From Sideroxydans sp. (GTDB lineage Bacteria; Pseudomonadota; Gammaproteobacteria; Burkholderiales; Gallionellaceae), in NCBI GenBank assembly GCA_013140695.1, contig JABFSI010000112.1, positions 1-43,947 on the forward strand: a stretch of DNA of 43,947 bases. Reading direction: 5' to 3'. The first letter of the stretch is position 1; each line of letters starts with the position of its first letter. The translations under genes were made by a program, and so were the position numbers. The notes under the pieces are model-generated. The model was not told the DNA's origin, made no database searches, and was given only the letters and a program-made list of their open reading frames with translations. Below are positions 9,500 through 19,545 of the stretch, piece after piece.

Positions 9500-12081
9500 T
9501 GTGCATCCTCCCCGTTCAAGTTTTCTTCAGATTCTTCTTCCGTTTCGGCAATGCGGCTCAATCCCGCCAATTTTTCGCCTTTTTCCAAATTAATCAGCGT
9601 CACGCCTTGCGTCGCGCGACTCATCTCGCGAATCTCTTTCACACGTGTGCGAATCAACACACCATTCGTACCAATGAGCATGATCTCGTCTTCTGGCTGT
9701 ACGAGCGTTGCCGCGACCACCTTGCCATTACGCTCGGAAGTCTGAATTGCCATCATGCCTTGTGTGCCACGACCATGACGCGTGTATTCAATGATTGGCG
9801 TGCGCTTGCCGTAACCATTTTCGGTCGCAGTCAACACGCTCTGCTGCTCATTTTCCGCCACCAGCAATGCAATTACTTTGCCACCTTTGGACAGATTCAT
9901 ACCTCGCACACCACGCGTCACACGCCCCATTGAGCGCACATCATTCTCATCAAAACGAACTGCCTTGCCTTCGTTAGAGAACAACATCACATCATGCTGG
10001 CCGTCGGTCAGCGCCACACCGATAAGGAAGTCACCTTCGTCCAAATTAATGGCGATAATGCCGGCCTTACGCGGATTAGCGAAGTCAGACAATGGCGTCT
10101 TCTTCACTGTGCCGTCAGTCGTCGCAAAGAATACGAACTGATTTTCGGAGAATTCTTTGACGGGCAAGATGGCGTTAATTTGCTCGCCCGCTTCCAGCGG
10201 TAACAAATTCACAATCGGCTTACCGCGACTGATACGCGTACCCAACGGTACTTCATAGACTTTCAGCCAGTACACCCGACCACGGTTAGAGAAGCACAAG
10301 ATGTAATCATGCGTGTTGGCGATGAACAGGTTATCGACGAAATCGTCTTCCTTGGTCGAAGCCGCTTGCTTGCCGCGTCCGCCGCGTTTCTGCGCACGGT
10401 ACTCATCCAACTTCTGCGCCTTCATATAACCGCTGTGCGACAGGGTCACCACCACATCTTCTGGTGCAATGAAGTCTTCCATATTCATGTCTTGCGTGTG
10501 CGTCACAATCTCGCTGCGGCGTTTGTCGCCGAACTGAGAACGGATGGTCACCAGCTCGTCGCTGATGATCTGCGTCACGCGGGATGGTTTCGCCAAGATG
10601 TCCAACAGATCGGCGATCTTATCCATCACCTCGCGGTATTCGCCCACAATCTTGTCTTGCTCCAAACCAGTCAGGCGTTGCAGACGCAATTCTAAAATAG
10701 CTTGTGTTTGCGCTTCGGATAGATAGTAACCACGGGCATTCCCCGCCCCTACCAAACCAAATTCAGCTGCCAGACCATCAGGACGCGATGCGTCGCTGAC
10801 ACGGCTCAACATATCTTCCACCAAGGACGAGCGCCATGAACGCGCCATCAACTCGCGCTTCGCATCCGCTGGGGTCGGTGCCGCTTTGATGAGAGCGATG
10901 ATCTCGTCCACGTTGGACAATGCGACGGCCAAACCTTCCAAGATGTGACCGCGCTCGCGTGCTTTGCGCAATTCAAAAATGGTACGGCGTGTCACGACTT
11001 CGCGACGATGACGCAGGAACGCTTCGATAACTTGTTTCAGATTGAGCAACTTCGGTTGGCCGTCAACGATGGCAACCATGTTGATGCCGAAGCTGTCTTG
11101 CAACTGGGTCTGCTTGTACAGATGATTGAGCACGACTTCCGGCATCTCGCCGCGACGCAACTCGATGACCGCACGCATACCAGATTTATCCGACTCGTCG
11201 CGGATCTCGGTGATACCTTCGATCTTCTTCTCACGCACCAATTCGCCCACCTTGATGAGCAGGTTCGCTTTGTTCACTTGGTAGGGTAGCTCGTCGATGA
11301 TGATGGCCTGACGATCACCCTTGCCGATGTCTTCAAAATGGGTACGACCGCGCATGATCACGCGCCCACGACCAGTACGGTAGCCTTCCTTCACACCCGA
11401 CAGGCCATAGATGATGCCGGCGGTCGGGAAGTCGGGTGCAGGCACCAGCTCAATCAACTCTTCGATGTCCATCTCTGGATTGCGCAACAACGCGAGGCAA
11501 GCATCAACCACCTCGGTCATGTTGTGCGGCGGGATGTTGGTCGCCATACCCACGGCGATACCGGACGAACCGTTCACCAACAGGTTAGGGAAGCGCGCGG
11601 GGAACACCAACGGCTCATGTTCCGAACCGTCATAGTTCGGACCGTAGTCCACTGTTTCTTTATCGAGATCTTCCAGCAGTTGATGCGCGATCTTCGACAT
11701 GCGGATCTCGGTGTAACGCATCGCCGCCGCGTTATCGCCGTCCACCGAACCGAAGTTACCCTGACCATCCACCAGCGTGTAACGCAACGAGAAATCCTGC
11801 GCCATACGAACGATGGTGTCGTACACCGCCGTGTCGCCGTGCGGGTGATACTTACCGATCACGTCACCGACGATACGCGCCGATTTCTTGTAAGCACGGT
11901 TCCAATCGTTGGAGAGTTCATGCATCGCAAACAGCACGCGACGATGGACAGGTTTCAGACCGTCACGCACATCTGGCAAGGCACGACCCACGATCACGCT
12001 CATGGCGTAATCGAGGTAGGACTTGCGCATCTCTTCTTCAAGGCTGACCGGCAGGGTTTCTTTGGCGAATTGTTGTTCCAT
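9496..12081 (-). CDS. gyrA: DNA gyrase subunit A
   Basis: About 861 residues from the ATG at 12081, chosen over an upstream in-frame ATG (12135) because [18 protein letters not shown] matches the family N-terminus and AGGT precedes it. The breakage-reunion domain shows [19 protein letters not shown] and [15 protein letters not shown], with catalytic Tyr123 in [10 protein letters not shown]. The C-terminal half carries the beta-pinwheel with a GyrA-box-like QKRGGRGKQ. The position equal to E. coli Ser83 is Thr84 and that equal to Asp87 is Asp88. The acidic tail ([13 protein letters not shown]) is typical. It is the first gene of the minus-strand operon and is coupled to serC by a 4-base overlap. 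Confidence 0.97.
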   Translation of the reverse strand: MEQQFAKETLPVSLEEEMRKSYLDYAMSVIVGRALPDVRDGLKPVHRRVLFAMHELSNDWNRAYKKSARIVGDVIGKYHPHGDTAVYDTIVRMAQDFSLRYTLVDGQGNFGSVDGDNAAAMRYTEIRMSKIAHQLLEDLDKETVDYGPNYDGSEHEPLVFPARFPNLLVNGSSGIAVGMATNIPPHNMTEVVDACLALLRNPEMDIEELIELVPAPDFPTAGIIYGLSGVKEGYRTGRGRVIMRGRTHFEDIGKGDRQAIIIDELPYQVNKANLLIKVGELVREKKIEGITEIRDESDKSGMRAVIELRRGEMPEVVLNHLYKQTQLQDSFGINMVAIVDGQPKLLNLKQVIEAFLRHRREVVTRRTIFELRKARERGHILEGLAVALSNVDEIIALIKAAPTPADAKRELMARSWRSSLVEDMLSRVSDASRPDGLAAEFGLVGAGNARGYYLSEAQTQAILELRLQRLTGLEQDKIVGEYREVMDKIADLLDILAKPSRVTQIISDELVTIRSQFGDKRRSEIVTHTQDMNMEDFIAPEDVVVTLSHSGYMKAQKLDEYRAQKRGGRGKQAASTKEDDFVDNLFIANTHDYILCFSNRGRVYWLKVYEVPLGTRISRGKPIVNLLPLEAGEQINAILPVKEFSENQFVFFATTDGTVKKTPLSDFANPRKAGIIAINLDEGDFLIGVALTDGQHDVMLFSNEGKAVRFDENDVRSMGRVTRGVRGMNLSKGGKVIALLVAENEQQSVLTATENGYGKRTPIIEYTRHGRGTQGMMAIQTSERNGKVVAATLVQPEDEIMLIGTNGVLIRTRVKEIREMSRATQGVTLINLEKGEKLAGLSRIAETEEESEENLNGEDAQ

Positions 12082-12426
12082 GTGCGACCTAAATTGATTG
12101 GCTGAAGAGTCAAAAACAAGCCCGCATTCTAGCACAGCAGCCGACCTCGCCGACTACCCGCTCAATACTCCCTCCCCCAGCCCGCAAACCGCCTCAAAGG
12201 TAGCCAGTTACCTTGCGCTACAATCCATCCCATAAAGCCGTTCGTGGTGTACCCGCGGGGAGTAGGCCGTGGCTGTACGTGGCATGCGCCACTACACCAC
12301 ACGCACAGTAGGCCGCAGGCCATATCGAACCATCCTGCGCCAAAAGCGCAGGAACCCTCGATATTCCGCACCTACGAGACAATCGGCACGAACTAGGTAG
12401 TGGCAATTCATTGAATTGGAAATTAC
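12082..12426. other. Intergenic region between divergent gyrA and the MazG-like gene
   Basis: No convincing gene. It should hold the promoters for gyrA (leftward) and the pyrophosphohydrolase (rightward), but no strong -35/-10 pair stands out. An inverted repeat GTGGTGTA (12244-12251) / TACACCAC (12293-12300) encloses one of two direct copies of AGTAGGCCG. Hairpin CCTGCGC..GCGCAGG lies near 12330-12350. Confidence 0.5.
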
Positions 12427-12756
12427 ATGAGCGACACTAAAGAAATCACCCAAGCCCTGCTCGAATTCCGCGACGAACGCGATTGGGCGCAGTTCCACAA
12501 CCCCAAAGACCTCGCCCTCGCATTGAACATCGAAGCGGGAGAGTTGCTGGAATCCTTCCTGTGGAAATCCGCCGAACAGGCGAACGAAGGTGAGATACGT
12601 GAAGAACTGGCCGATGTCTTCGCCTACGCCTTCCTGCTGGCGGATAGCTACGGCTTAGACGTGAAACAGATCGTGCTGGAGAAGATCAAGAAGAACGCAC
12701 TGAAATATCCGGTGGAGAAAGCCAAGGGGAGCGCGAAGAAATACACGGAGCTTTAA
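12427..12756 (+). CDS. MazG-like nucleotide pyrophosphohydrolase
   Basis: A 109-residue single-domain protein of the MazG-like/RS21-C6 all-alpha NTP pyrophosphatase family. The metal-binding pattern is visible: ELLESFLW (around residues 39-46), then EIREELADVFAY with the EExxD motif. Such enzymes cleave (often damaged) nucleoside triphosphates to monophosphate and pyrophosphate as house-cleaning. It reads away from gyrA. Its TAA stop lies within a TTAA that is the target duplication of the MITE at 12757. The last 234 bases occur again, decayed, at 13794-14027. Confidence 0.85.
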   Translation: MSDTKEITQALLEFRDERDWAQFHNPKDLALALNIEAGELLESFLWKSAEQANEGEIREELADVFAYAFLLADSYGLDVKQIVLEKIKKNALKYPVEKAKGSAKKYTEL

Positions 12757-12886
12757 GGAAGGTCTGATTAAGTCCGAAGGCCATGGTTCGATAAATTTTC
12801 CGTTCGTCCCGAGTGCCGCACTTGTGCGGTGTATCGAGGGAGCGAACGGAAAATACTCACCACGAACGGACTTAATCAGACCTTCC
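12757..12886. mobile_element. 130-bp MITE with IS5-type ends and TTAA target duplication
   Basis: Perfect 20-base terminal inverted repeats start GGAAGGTCTGATTAAGTCC (12757-12776, inverted at 12867-12886). They are flanked by direct TTAA on both sides (12753-12756 and 12887-12890), matching the YTAR target preference and GGAAGGT ends of IS5-family insertion sequences. There is no transposase. Inside, ATTTTCCGTTCG (12795-12806) pairs with CGAACGGAAAAT (12843-12854) and CCGCAC with GTGCGG, so the element can fold completely. The decayed copy of the target at 13794-14027 retains an empty CTTTAAA site. Confidence 0.85.
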
Positions 12887-12950
12887 TTAATCCATTCGTC
12901 GTTTCCGCGAAGGCGGTAACCCAATGAAACCAAATAGCCGGTTATCCGCA

Positions 12951-13373
12951 TCAACCCTGAAATATCTCCACTCCAGCCTTCTTAGCCGCCTTGCGCAGGG
13001 CGGCATCCAGCGTGGCAAGCGCAACGCCCTGCCGCAATGCCAATTCCAGACAAGACGCATCGTATGACGACAACTTATATCTGCGCGCCAGATTGAGCGT
13101 GCTCGACAAGGCGTGATCGACACTTCCCCCATCAACCTCAATCGCAAGACCCACCAGCATCTCCAAGAACGCCTCACTACGCGCCTCAGTCACCAAGCCT
13201 TGCGCCTCGGCTCGACTGATAACGTTAGCAACCTCCAAACCCCACACCGCCGGAACGATGGCATTACCCGATTGCATCGCATCTAGCACATCACGGGCAT
13301 AACGCAAGTCTTGCGGCTTGCCGTCACCGAAGAACCAGCGCATCACCACCGAATTGTCGATCACAAAGTTCAT
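12951..13373 (-). CDS. vapC: PIN-domain toxin (VapC family)
   Basis: A 140-residue PIN-domain ribonuclease. It begins MNFVIDNSVVMRWFF with the first catalytic Asp at residue 6, and ends with LSSYDASCLELALRQG and LATLDAALRKAA, which carry the later acidic residues. VapC toxins cut tRNA or rRNA when released from their antitoxin. The start overlaps the antitoxin stop by four bases. The pair sits between the MITE and the decayed gene copy. The cellular RNA target cannot be inferred. Confidence 0.88.
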   Translation of the reverse strand: MNFVIDNSVVMRWFFGDGKPQDLRYARDVLDAMQSGNAIVPAVWGLEVANVISRAEAQGLVTEARSEAFLEMLVGLAIEVDGGSVDHALSSTLNLARRYKLSSYDASCLELALRQGVALATLDAALRKAAKKAGVEIFQG

Positions 13374-13609
13374 TTGCGACCTGCACTGATCAAAGCCTTT
13401 ACATCCACCCCTCGCACTGGCTCGGCCTGCATAAATGCCTTCATCTTCTCAATGCTCTCTCGCTTGTCGCGCGGCAACTTGGCACTCGGGACCAGATCGG
13501 CAATGGCATCACCGCGATTGGTAATCGTAAAACTCTTGCCCATTTGCACTTGTCGCAACAGCTCAGGCAGATTGGTCTTGGCTTGATAAGAACCGACTGA
13601 AGTTTTCAT
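13370..13609 (-). CDS. vapB: Phd/YefM-type antitoxin of the PIN toxin
   Basis: A 79-residue protein starting MKTSVGSYQAKTNLPELLRQ, followed by GKSFTITNRGDAIADLVP. This is the N-terminal DNA-binding fold of Phd/YefM antitoxins; the charged C-terminus would bind the toxin. An AGGTG site precedes the ATG. Such antitoxins repress their own operon: two direct copies of TAGACCAG (about 13636-13656) upstream are candidate operators, an inference only. It is coupled to the toxin by a 4-base overlap. Confidence 0.87.
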   Translation of the reverse strand: MKTSVGSYQAKTNLPELLRQVQMGKSFTITNRGDAIADLVPSAKLPRDKRESIEKMKAFMQAEPVRGVDVKALISAGRK

Positions 13610-13793
13610 TGCACACCTCGCTTGGAAATATTCATGTAGACCAGCTTATAGACCAGATTGTACTCGGTCAAGAGCCACCAAAAGCAGAAGGTAGCGGTAG
13701 CTCATTGCATGACCAGTTGAATCCCTCTCAAAATCAATTCGAGCCTTGCGCTTTTACGTTCACGGAATTTATTCCGAACCCGACCCCATATCG

Positions 13794-14027
13794 TTGAATA
13801 TCGAAGCAGGCGAGTTACTGGAATCCTTCCTATGAAAATCCGCTGAACAGGCGAACCAAGACGAGATACTTGAAGAACTGGCCGATGTCTTCGCCTACGC
13901 CTTCCTGCTGGCGGATAGCTACGGCTTGGATGTAAAACAGATCGTGCTAGAAAAGATCAAGAAGAACGCGCTGAAGTACCCGGTGGAGAAAGCCAAGGGG
14001 AGTGCGAAGAAATATACAAAGCTTTAA
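13794..14027 (+). pseudogene. Decayed duplicate of the 3' end of the MazG-like gene
   Basis: These 234 bases align without gaps to 12523-12756, the last 77 codons and stop of the intact pyrophosphohydrolase. The first 43 codons are absent. Where the intact gene has TGG in FLWKS, this copy has TGA, so it cannot be read through, and several other substitutions are present. The copy ends with the same CTTTAA but without the MITE, showing the empty insertion site. Together with the intact gene it makes direct repeats around the MITE and the toxin-antitoxin pair. Confidence 0.88.
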
Positions 14028-14129
14028 AGGGTTACTCGCTGCTTCGAATTTAGTAACTGGCCTTGAGAAATTTGTCCCCCAACATACACAGCCTTTTTCG
14101 CCGCGCTGTGTATGCCAAGGTTGTGACTA

Positions 14130-14792
14130 CTATTTGTAATACGGATCAACAGAACTCAAACATTGCGGCACTCCTGCTACGTCAGCAGTTGGGCATCCGC
14201 CTGCAAAGTCTCTACTACGATACAACGCATTGACGGCTCCGCCCGTGATATCGATCCAATATAAAAGCTTACCAGAGTACGCTGCCCCAGCATGCGTACC
14301 CGTGACGGGAAACGCATTCGCAGTCAGCGGAGCACCCACACTCACACCAGGATATGGAGTCACCGCACCCATTCCATCAATCCAAGGGATAGTCGCTCCA
14401 GCGGGGCCTGTCACATCAATCGTAGAAGTTTGGGCGCCCGTGGTGAGCACGCTCTCAGATGCGGGGTCAAGCGTCCCCCCTGCGCAAGCCGGAACCACAG
14501 CGGATGAGCCCGCAGTCGCCGCTGCCGTACCTGTGTATGTATGCCTCAATAGAGAAGTACCAGAAACGATTAACTCATCACGTGTTGTTCCATAACAAGA
14601 TATCCAAGTTCCCGCCAGCGAAACTCGCGTAGGACCGTTTCCCTGAATGGTTAGCGCCGTGCCACCTGTACCGGCTCCACCACCTCCACTTGAACTACTG
14701 CCCCCCCCGCAACCTGCAACAGCAAGAGCAGCAATAACGGCAGCACTGATTCCCAGTTCAGAGGCCATTTTGAAAATTTTATTCGTTTCCAT
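14130..14792 (-). CDS. Predicted lipoprotein of unknown function
   Basis: 220 residues with a signal peptide and lipobox: a hydrophobic stretch SAAVIAALAVAGC ends in VAGC, with the lipidated Cys at about residue 28, followed by a long Gly/Ser linker (CGGGSSSSGGGG). The mature part is rich in Gly/Thr/Ala and has four further Cys residues. No family is recognised. A GGAG ribosome binding site fits the ATG at 14792. The Gly/Ser tether suggests surface exposure, and the small beta-rich mature domain could be carbohydrate- or pilus-associated, but that is a guess. It stands alone between the decayed gene copy and the methyltransferase. Confidence 0.75.
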   Translation of the reverse strand: METNKIFKMASELGISAAVIAALAVAGCGGGSSSSGGGGAGTGGTALTIQGNGPTRVSLAGTWISCYGTTRDELIVSGTSLLRHTYTGTAAATAGSSAVVPACAGGTLDPASESVLTTGAQTSTIDVTGPAGATIPWIDGMGAVTPYPGVSVGAPLTANAFPVTGTHAGAAYSGKLLYWIDITGGAVNALYRSRDFAGGCPTADVAGVPQCLSSVDPYYK

Positions 14793-15020
14793 GATAAATC
14801 TCCTTTATCAGGTTCTGCGAGGACGACGTCGACGCTAGGGCCAGCATCCTCCCCACTATATTTATTGTCAATGCCTAACATATTGATATATAAATGATTT
14901 AGATATGTATTGGATTGCTAATATTAGGTGCGAGAGGATGAGATATAGAGATGAAATTGATACTAGTTCAAATCACAAAAAATGTTATTTCGAAATCCTT
15001 ATAGGAAATAAACTTGCCAC

Positions 15021-16169
15021 TTATTTCATATTTGCAGTGAGCTGCCACAACGAAGTCACTTCAGCCGCCCTTGCCGCATGCAGGGCATCGCTAGTATCCG
15101 CCGCCTTTTGATGGGTCGGCTTCACGTCTAGCTTACCTAGCACCTTCAATCCCGCAGCATCCACCCAACCAAGTAATTCCTCACGCGTGCGCAAGCCTAA
15201 ATGTTCGGCCAAGTCGGAGAGGATCAACCAGCCCTCGCCGCCTTCATCCAGATGCTCTGCCAGCCCGTTGAGGAAGCCTTTCAGCATGCGGCTCTCTGGG
15301 TCGAAGATGGCGTACTCGAGGGGAGAGCTAGGGCGTGCTGGGACCCACGGCGGGTTGCACACGATGAGTGGTGCACGGCCTGCGGGAAATAGGTCGGCTT
15401 GCACCACATCCACCTGTGCGGCGTAACCCAATCGGCTCAGATTCTCTTTAGCGCAGTTGAGTGCGCGCGGGTCTTGGTCTGTCGCGACGATGCGCTGGAT
15501 GCCGCGCTTCGCCAACACGACAGACAACACGCCCGTGCCTGTACCGATGTCGAACGCGACAGACTTACTCTTCAATGTTGCAGGCAGCGGCGCTTGATTC
15601 ACCAGCCCTACATATTCACCACGGATGGGGGAGAACACACCGTAATGGGGATGGATGCGCGCACCTAAGGCAGGTATCTCGACACCATTCTTGCGCCATT
15701 CATAAGCGCCGATGAGCCCTTGCAAGCTACGCAAGGAGGCGATGTAGGGTTCTATGGCCGCACCATAGGCATCGGTACAAGCCGCTTGCACATCTGGCGC
15801 ACGACGTAACGGCACGCTGTGGTCGGCATCGAACGGCAGCAACAACATGCCTAAGGTGCGGGCGCGTTGCGATTGGGCTTGGCGGTGCAGATTGAATGCA
15901 TCTTTGAGCGAAGCTGGCGCTGGCTTTGCTTTACGCGGCGGTTCATCGGCACGGCGTGCCATGGCTTGTAGCAACTGGCGCGCGTTCTGAAAATCCCCGC
16001 GCCACAGCATCGCTGTGCCTTCGCAGGCAAGGCGATAGGCACTATCGGCGTTGATGCGATCATCGACCACTTCCACGCGTTTGGGTGGCGCTGTGCCGGC
16101 TTCAGAACGCCAACGTGCAGAGCGTGTTGTACCCGCTTCGTTCCAGTGGATGAGGGGAAATTGATTCAT
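15021..16169 (-). CDS. Class I SAM-dependent methyltransferase (RsmC/HemK-like)
   Basis: About 382 residues from MNQFPLIHW at 16169; an upstream in-frame ATG at 16226 would add a hydrophobic extension of no known use. The C-terminal half holds the methyltransferase fold: motif I AFDIGTGTGVLSVVLA, an acidic ATDQDPRALNCAKENL, and the catalytic-type VCNPPWVPA. The NPPW/NPPY motif is used by enzymes methylating planar amino groups of bases or glutamine. The N-terminal ~190 residues are not recognised. The substrate is unknown; rRNA or a ribosomal or release-factor protein would fit the family. Confidence 0.8.
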   Translation of the reverse strand: MNQFPLIHWNEAGTTRSARWRSEAGTAPPKRVEVVDDRINADSAYRLACEGTAMLWRGDFQNARQLLQAMARRADEPPRKAKPAPASLKDAFNLHRQAQSQRARTLGMLLLPFDADHSVPLRRAPDVQAACTDAYGAAIEPYIASLRSLQGLIGAYEWRKNGVEIPALGARIHPHYGVFSPIRGEYVGLVNQAPLPATLKSKSVAFDIGTGTGVLSVVLAKRGIQRIVATDQDPRALNCAKENLSRLGYAAQVDVVQADLFPAGRAPLIVCNPPWVPARPSSPLEYAIFDPESRMLKGFLNGLAEHLDEGGEGWLILSDLAEHLGLRTREELLGWVDAAGLKVLGKLDVKPTHQKAADTSDALHAARAAEVTSLWQLTANMK

Positions 16170-16242
16170 GGGGAGGCACGACAGAATGAGGAGCGTGGAG
16201 GATACAGCGCAAACCGTTAATGCCAAACTTAATCGAAACTCT

Positions 16243-17880
16243 TTAACCTAAATCAAAGTCGACATGCGAGGGTGTCACGGGCGCCTTGAATTTATCGCCC
16301 ATTTTCAGGGCCTCGCGCCACGCATCCGCATCACCTAGCTCTTTTAGGGCTTGCAGCGCTTGCGCAAAACTTTGCTCATCGTCCATCGCTTCCAATATAC
16401 CTAATAACTTTAGATGACTTTGCGCATTGCTGGGATTCAATTGAATCGCTTCTCTTACCGATTCGGCGGCTAATTTGAAATTATCAAAACGCAAATAAAC
16501 ATCGGCTGATTCGAGCAAATCTAACTCATCATCAATTTTATTCTCAAGAATTTCAGCGCGATACGCAGGCATTTTCATCGAGCGCACATGCGGATCAGTA
16601 ACCACTGGTTTCGCGGGCTCTTTGAGTGATGGATGTGCAACTGATTTATCTAAATCGTCAAACAATCCGCCCTGCACAACCGCTCTATCGCGCCACTTTT
16701 TGTAGCCAAACAACACAAGCAACGTCAATAGTAGCGCACCCAAGGCAATCAATAATTGGTCGCGATAGTGCTCTAATTCACCCACCCAATTGTCGGACTT
16801 CATCACCACTTTAGGGGGCGACACAACGCGCTCACTCTGCTCCGCTTCACTGGGCGTAACTGCACTCGCCACCACCGCCAGCACAGGCGTTACGCCCGCC
16901 ACAGCCACTTGGCTTTGCACGCTATTCACGTCAGCAGCCACCGCAGAAGCAGCGGGCTGACCTAGCTTCAACCTCAAACGCGTTACCAGCGCTTCCATTT
17001 CGCTGATTTGCTCTTTCATTTCTTTAATCGACTTCTCTTTTGCTATCAACTCTTCTTGCAAAGCGTCGCCCATTTTCAAGGAATCACCAAACGCGGCTGA
17101 ATTGTTGGCGTCCGATTGAGAAATAGATAGATTCGGCTTGCGACTTGCCCCCATACCGTTATTGGTTAAGGTCAGCGCGGTAGAAAAAGTGAGCGCCAAT
17201 TGGCCATCCGAACGGTTGTTACGTTTCGAATAATTACCTGTCGCGCGCTTTTTGATGGAGGTCGATTTGCGTGGCGCAGGATTGACTTTGGGAGGTAACG
17301 CCACAGCAGGTTGCTTAACCACCACGGGGAATGGCTCTACCGCAGCTAACCCAGGCACAAGCTCCACTTTTCGAGCTGTTGGGGTTTCTACTGCGGGCGC
17401 GCTCACGGCTGGCATAGGCACAGCCTCTGGTAGGCGTTGCGCGCTGGCGACCACCACGGCTTCTGACGGTGCGAATGCAGCAGGGTCAAGCAGAATGGTG
17501 TACCCCTTGAAAATTGTCCCAGCCGCACTTGAACTGGAGACTTCAATGAGTAAGTTTAAGAAGGGATCTTCAATAGGAGTGCGACTGGTAACCAGTAACA
17601 CGGGAGCGGAACGATATTCAGAAAGCTTAAATTCAAAATGCTGCCCCGAAGGAAACAGCAGGTCATTTTTTGCGTACATCTGTGCACTCGCCAAATGTAA
17701 CTTAACCTCTTCCAACTCACTTGGATTAAATTCCAAGAGCTCGATTTTTGCCTTCAAGCGCTCACCCAAGTGACTTTCCACCTGAATTTCGCCTAGCCCC
17801 ATCGCTGTAGCGCTTTGCGTAAATAACGCAAACAACACCGCACAACCAAGGCTATTTATTTTGTGAATGGAATGAATCAT
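16243..17880 (-). CDS. fimV: FimV-family protein
   Basis: About 545 residues from MIHSIHKINSLGCAVLF at 17880, where AGGGGAA precedes the ATG; an upstream start (17958) is less likely. A signal peptide ends near SATAMGLGE, followed by the conserved FimV N-terminal domain (GEIQVESHLGERLKAKIEL). A Pro-rich, basic region follows, then a short coiled coil (KEKSIKEMKEQISEMEALV), a transmembrane segment (LLIALGALLLTLLVLFGY) and a cytoplasmic C-terminus with a TPR-like stretch (LRFDNFKLAAESVREAIQLN). FimV proteins organise polar complexes for type IV pili and twitching. It is shorter than Pseudomonas FimV and shows no LysM motif I can recognise. Confidence 0.85.
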   Translation of the reverse strand: MIHSIHKINSLGCAVLFALFTQSATAMGLGEIQVESHLGERLKAKIELLEFNPSELEEVKLHLASAQMYAKNDLLFPSGQHFEFKLSEYRSAPVLLVTSRTPIEDPFLNLLIEVSSSSAAGTIFKGYTILLDPAAFAPSEAVVVASAQRLPEAVPMPAVSAPAVETPTARKVELVPGLAAVEPFPVVVKQPAVALPPKVNPAPRKSTSIKKRATGNYSKRNNRSDGQLALTFSTALTLTNNGMGASRKPNLSISQSDANNSAAFGDSLKMGDALQEELIAKEKSIKEMKEQISEMEALVTRLRLKLGQPAASAVAADVNSVQSQVAVAGVTPVLAVVASAVTPSEAEQSERVVSPPKVVMKSDNWVGELEHYRDQLLIALGALLLTLLVLFGYKKWRDRAVVQGGLFDDLDKSVAHPSLKEPAKPVVTDPHVRSMKMPAYRAEILENKIDDELDLLESADVYLRFDNFKLAAESVREAIQLNPSNAQSHLKLLGILEAMDDEQSFAQALQALKELGDADAWREALKMGDKFKAPVTPSHVDFDLG

Positions 17881-18129
17881 TTCCCCTAGGTACGACCCTT
17901 TAACGGCGAACATCTTTGTTCGCCAAAACAATCCCCTAATAATACAGTATGTTGCCAAATAACGTAGGGATAACCTTGGTCTCTACAGCGAGTTGCAAGC
18001 CTCATTTTTCAATTCGTGACATTTACAACTCCCGATGCTCCGCCATCTATGAACGTCAAATACGCTTTGTTAAAACGCCTGATTTTGCTACATTCGCCAC
18101 TCGTTACCACCCACCCCACCATTCACATC

Positions 18130-18825
18130 ATGTCTAACGCCGATCCTGTCGAACTCGAAAAATTCTCACAACTTGCGCATAAATGGTGGGACCCCCAAAG
18201 TGAATTCAGACCTCTTCACGAAATCAACCCATTACGCTTGGACTACATCAATCAAATCTCGCCTTTGGCCAATAAACAGGTGCTTGATGTTGGGTGTGGT
18301 GGAGGAATTTTAGCGGAAAGCATGGCGGCTATAGGCGCCGAAGTGATGGGGATTGACCTCGCTAATCGCTCTTTACAGGTTGCCCAATTGCATTTGCTGG
18401 AAAGTGGTCAACAGGTGGAATACCGCAATATCGCCGTGGAGGCTTTAGCCGAAGAGCGTCCCGCAAGCTTTGATGTGGTGACCTGCATGGAGATGCTTGA
18501 ACACGTACCCGATCCCGCCGCCATCATCGCCGCCTGCGCCAAACTGGTGAAACCAAACGGGCATGTGTATTTTTCTACGCTCAACCGTAATCCCAAGTCC
18601 TACCTGTTCGCCATCATCGGCGCGGAATATGTACTGAACCTGTTGCCGCGCGGCACGCACGATTACGCCAAATTCATCAAGCCATCCGAACTCGCGCAAT
18701 GGAGTCGCAATGCCGGGTTGAACGTCAACGACGTCACAGGCATGAGCTATAACCCACTGAATAAATCCTACTCACTCGGATGCGACACGAGCGTCAATTA
18801 CGTGGTGGCATGTCGCCGTGATTGA
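18130..18825 (+). CDS. ubiG: Ubiquinone biosynthesis O-methyltransferase UbiG
   Basis: 231 residues from [22 protein letters not shown] at 18130, the usual family N-terminus; an in-frame ATG at 18016 would add an atypical extension. Motifs are [16 protein letters not shown] (SAM binding), GIDLANRSL, and [13 protein letters not shown]. UbiG performs both O-methylations in ubiquinone synthesis. The stop overlaps the GTG start of gph by eight bases, a common betaproteobacterial pairing. It is divergent from the fimV-like gene, with about 250 bases between them for both promoters. Confidence 0.94.
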   Translation: MSNADPVELEKFSQLAHKWWDPQSEFRPLHEINPLRLDYINQISPLANKQVLDVGCGGGILAESMAAIGAEVMGIDLANRSLQVAQLHLLESGQQVEYRNIAVEALAEERPASFDVVTCMEMLEHVPDPAAIIAACAKLVKPNGHVYFSTLNRNPKSYLFAIIGAEYVLNLLPRGTHDYAKFIKPSELAQWSRNAGLNVNDVTGMSYNPLNKSYSLGCDTSVNYVVACRRD

Positions 18826-19465
18826 AGCTGTCCTCTTTGATCTCGACGGCACATTTGCCGACACCGCGCCTGATTTAGGTGCGGCACTGAATCATGTTTT
18901 AGCACTGCGTGGCACACCGGCACTCCCTCTCGCCGCCATCCGCACGCAAGCGTCACACGGCTCACCGGGGCTGCTCAAATTAGGCTTGGGAATTGATGCG
19001 GACGCGCCCGAGTACAACGAGTTGCGTGACGCTTTTTTGAAGTATTACGAAACACATATCTGCCACCACACCAAACTCTTCGCGGGCATGGCGGCGCTTA
19101 TCGCCGAATTGGATGAGCGTGATTTGCCGTGGGGTATTGTCACCAACAAACCACACCGCTACACCGTTCCGCTCATGGAAAAATTGGGCTACGCCAAACG
19201 CGCCGCTTGCCTAGTGAGTGGTGACACCTGCGAGTTCGCCAAGCCACACCCCATGCCCTTGCTGCACGCCGCCCACTTGATGGGTGTTAATCCCACGCGC
19301 TGCCTATATCTAGGTGATGATTTACGTGACATGCAAGCCGCCCAAGCCGCCAGCATGATTGGCATCATCGCCAGTTATGGCTACGTTGATGCCAGCTCCA
19401 ATACGTGGCCTGCTGCGGGCAGCATTCAAACGCCATTCGCCCTGCTGCGCTACCTTTCTCTATAA
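18818..19465 (+). CDS. gph: Phosphoglycolate phosphatase (HAD superfamily)
   Basis: 215 residues starting with GTG at 18818. HAD motif I is [13 protein letters not shown]; motif II is GIVTNKP; motif III/IV is [14 protein letters not shown]. It dephosphorylates 2-phosphoglycolate, which arises from oxidative DNA repair or Rubisco. The N-terminal cap domain is of normal size. The GTG start overlaps ubiG, so translation is likely coupled. No terminator is obvious before ssrA. Confidence 0.92.
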   Translation: MIEAVLFDLDGTFADTAPDLGAALNHVLALRGTPALPLAAIRTQASHGSPGLLKLGLGIDADAPEYNELRDAFLKYYETHICHHTKLFAGMAALIAELDERDLPWGIVTNKPHRYTVPLMEKLGYAKRAACLVSGDTCEFAKPHPMPLLHAAHLMGVNPTRCLYLGDDLRDMQAAQAASMIGIIASYGYVDASSNTWPAAGSIQTPFALLRYLSL

Positions 19466-19545
19466 ACCACACCTACCGCTTTCTTGCCAAATCACACTAG
19501 GGTTCAGTGCTACAATCCGCGCCGCTGGTAACACACTATCGAACC

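Noticed and set aside
8816..9745. A 309-residue plus-strand open frame opposite serC and gyrA
   Set aside because: It is a codon-bias shadow: the minus-strand frame has clear SerC and GyrA motifs, and the plus-strand peptide has no recognisable domain.
11818..11838. Thr at the GyrA position equivalent to E. coli Ser83, as a possible quinolone-resistance mutation
   Set aside because: Thr occurs naturally at this site in several susceptible genera, so the residue alone does not show resistance.
11338..12105. A 255-residue plus-strand open frame opposite gyrA
   Set aside because: The region encodes the conserved GyrA breakage-reunion domain on the minus strand; the opposite peptide is His/Arg-rich shadow sequence.
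13609..13797. A 62-codon plus-strand open frame upstream of the antitoxin
   Set aside because: No ribosome binding site and no recognisable family; it overlaps the toxin-antitoxin promoter and runs into the decayed gene copy.
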